Assembly: GCA_002469525.1 (NCBI GenBank)
Contig: DKME01000110.1
Location: forward strand, 1-42,784
Direction of reading: 5' to 3'
Origin: Actinobacteria bacterium UBA7422
Lineage (GTDB): Bacteria > Actinomycetota > Actinomycetes > S36-B12
DNA length: 42,784 nucleotides
Made by a program: the position numbers and the translations under genes
In this document: piece by piece, positions 42,703-42,784 of the stretch
Layout: each line of letters starts with the position of its first letter
Position numbering within the stretch: the stretch's first letter is position 1
Notes under the pieces: model-generated
Seen by the model: only the letters and a program-made list of their open reading frames with translations
Database searches by the model: none
What the model was told of the DNA's origin: nothing

Positions 42703-42767
42703 ACCTAATGCCTCAATAGGGTGAACGCGTTTACAATAGTAATTACTCGTGTTGCCAAGGAGGGAAA

Positions 42768-42784
42768 ATGTCAGAGGACCTAGT
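42768..42784 (+). CDS. Start of the next gene, probably apt (partial)
   Basis: ATG 42768 follows AAGGAGGG with good spacing and begins a frame MSEDL that runs off the end of the window. In actinobacteria secF is usually followed by apt (adenine phosphoribosyltransferase) and relA, so apt is the best guess from position alone; five codons are not enough to identify it. Confidence 0.4.

Overview
This window reads as a chromosomal segment of an actinobacterium (Actinomycetota). The evidence is gene order and content: xerD-parA-scpA-scpB-rluB with aroH-tyrA-cmk-der on the left, and thrS-HIT-pgsA-patA-pimA-pdxS-pdxT-yebC-ruvCAB-yajC-secD-secF on the right. That order, the phosphatidylinositol mannoside (PIM) genes and the WS/DGAT acyltransferase are actinobacterial. 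Start codons are often GTG and many neighbouring genes overlap by 4 bases. By eye the core is of moderate GC (low-to-mid fifties percent), which is low for the phylum and fits a small-genome, perhaps aquatic, lineage; that last point is a guess.

Layout. 1-7 kb: chromosome segregation (end of xerD, parA, condensin partners scpA/scpB), an rRNA pseudouridine synthase, chorismate mutase and prephenate dehydrogenase for aromatic amino acids, CMP kinase and the ribosome-assembly GTPase Der, then tRNA-Pro(GGG). 7-13 kb: small membrane proteins, a ZapE-type ATPase, a family III CoA-transferase, a ClC chloride/proton antiporter and a DAO-family flavin oxidoreductase. 12.8-19.8 kb: an accessory zone. 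It has a 0.9 kb gene-poor stretch, a YrhK-domain membrane protein, a pentapeptide-repeat gene with a foreign-looking 5' end, and a visibly GC-richer block carrying a cupin, a membrane protein, a zincin-like lipoprotein and several small genes. The last 2 kb of this block lie between two identical 44-bp copies of the 3' part of tRNA-Val(GAC), the signature of an element integrated in a tRNA gene; no integrase remains inside.

20-26.6 kb: a large secreted DUF1254/DUF1214 protein sits between tRNA-Val(GAC) and the tRNA-Cys/tRNA-Gly pair. It is followed by pabB-pabC (p-aminobenzoate for folate) and a convergent secreted Ig-like repeat protein whose promoter is flanked by two inverted repeats and whose terminator lies inside pabC. 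26.6 kb to the end: tRNA-Val(CAC), then the conserved run of threonyl-tRNA synthetase, HIT hydrolase, the PIM pathway (PI-phosphate synthase, PimA mannosyltransferase, PatA acyltransferase), pyridoxal-phosphate synthase, YebC, WS/DGAT, the Holliday-junction RuvCAB operon and the Sec accessory proteins YajC-SecD-SecF. The first bases of the next gene (probably apt) end the window. Between HIT and pgsA lies an unusual short protein that looks like an EF-G-like factor reduced to a degenerate G domain.

No complete defence system, CRISPR array or transposase was recognised. The least ordinary items are the integrase-less tRNA-Val element with its GIY-YIG protein, the pseudo-GTPase, the split-domain DUF1254 protein and the two-dyad control region of the secreted Ig-like protein.
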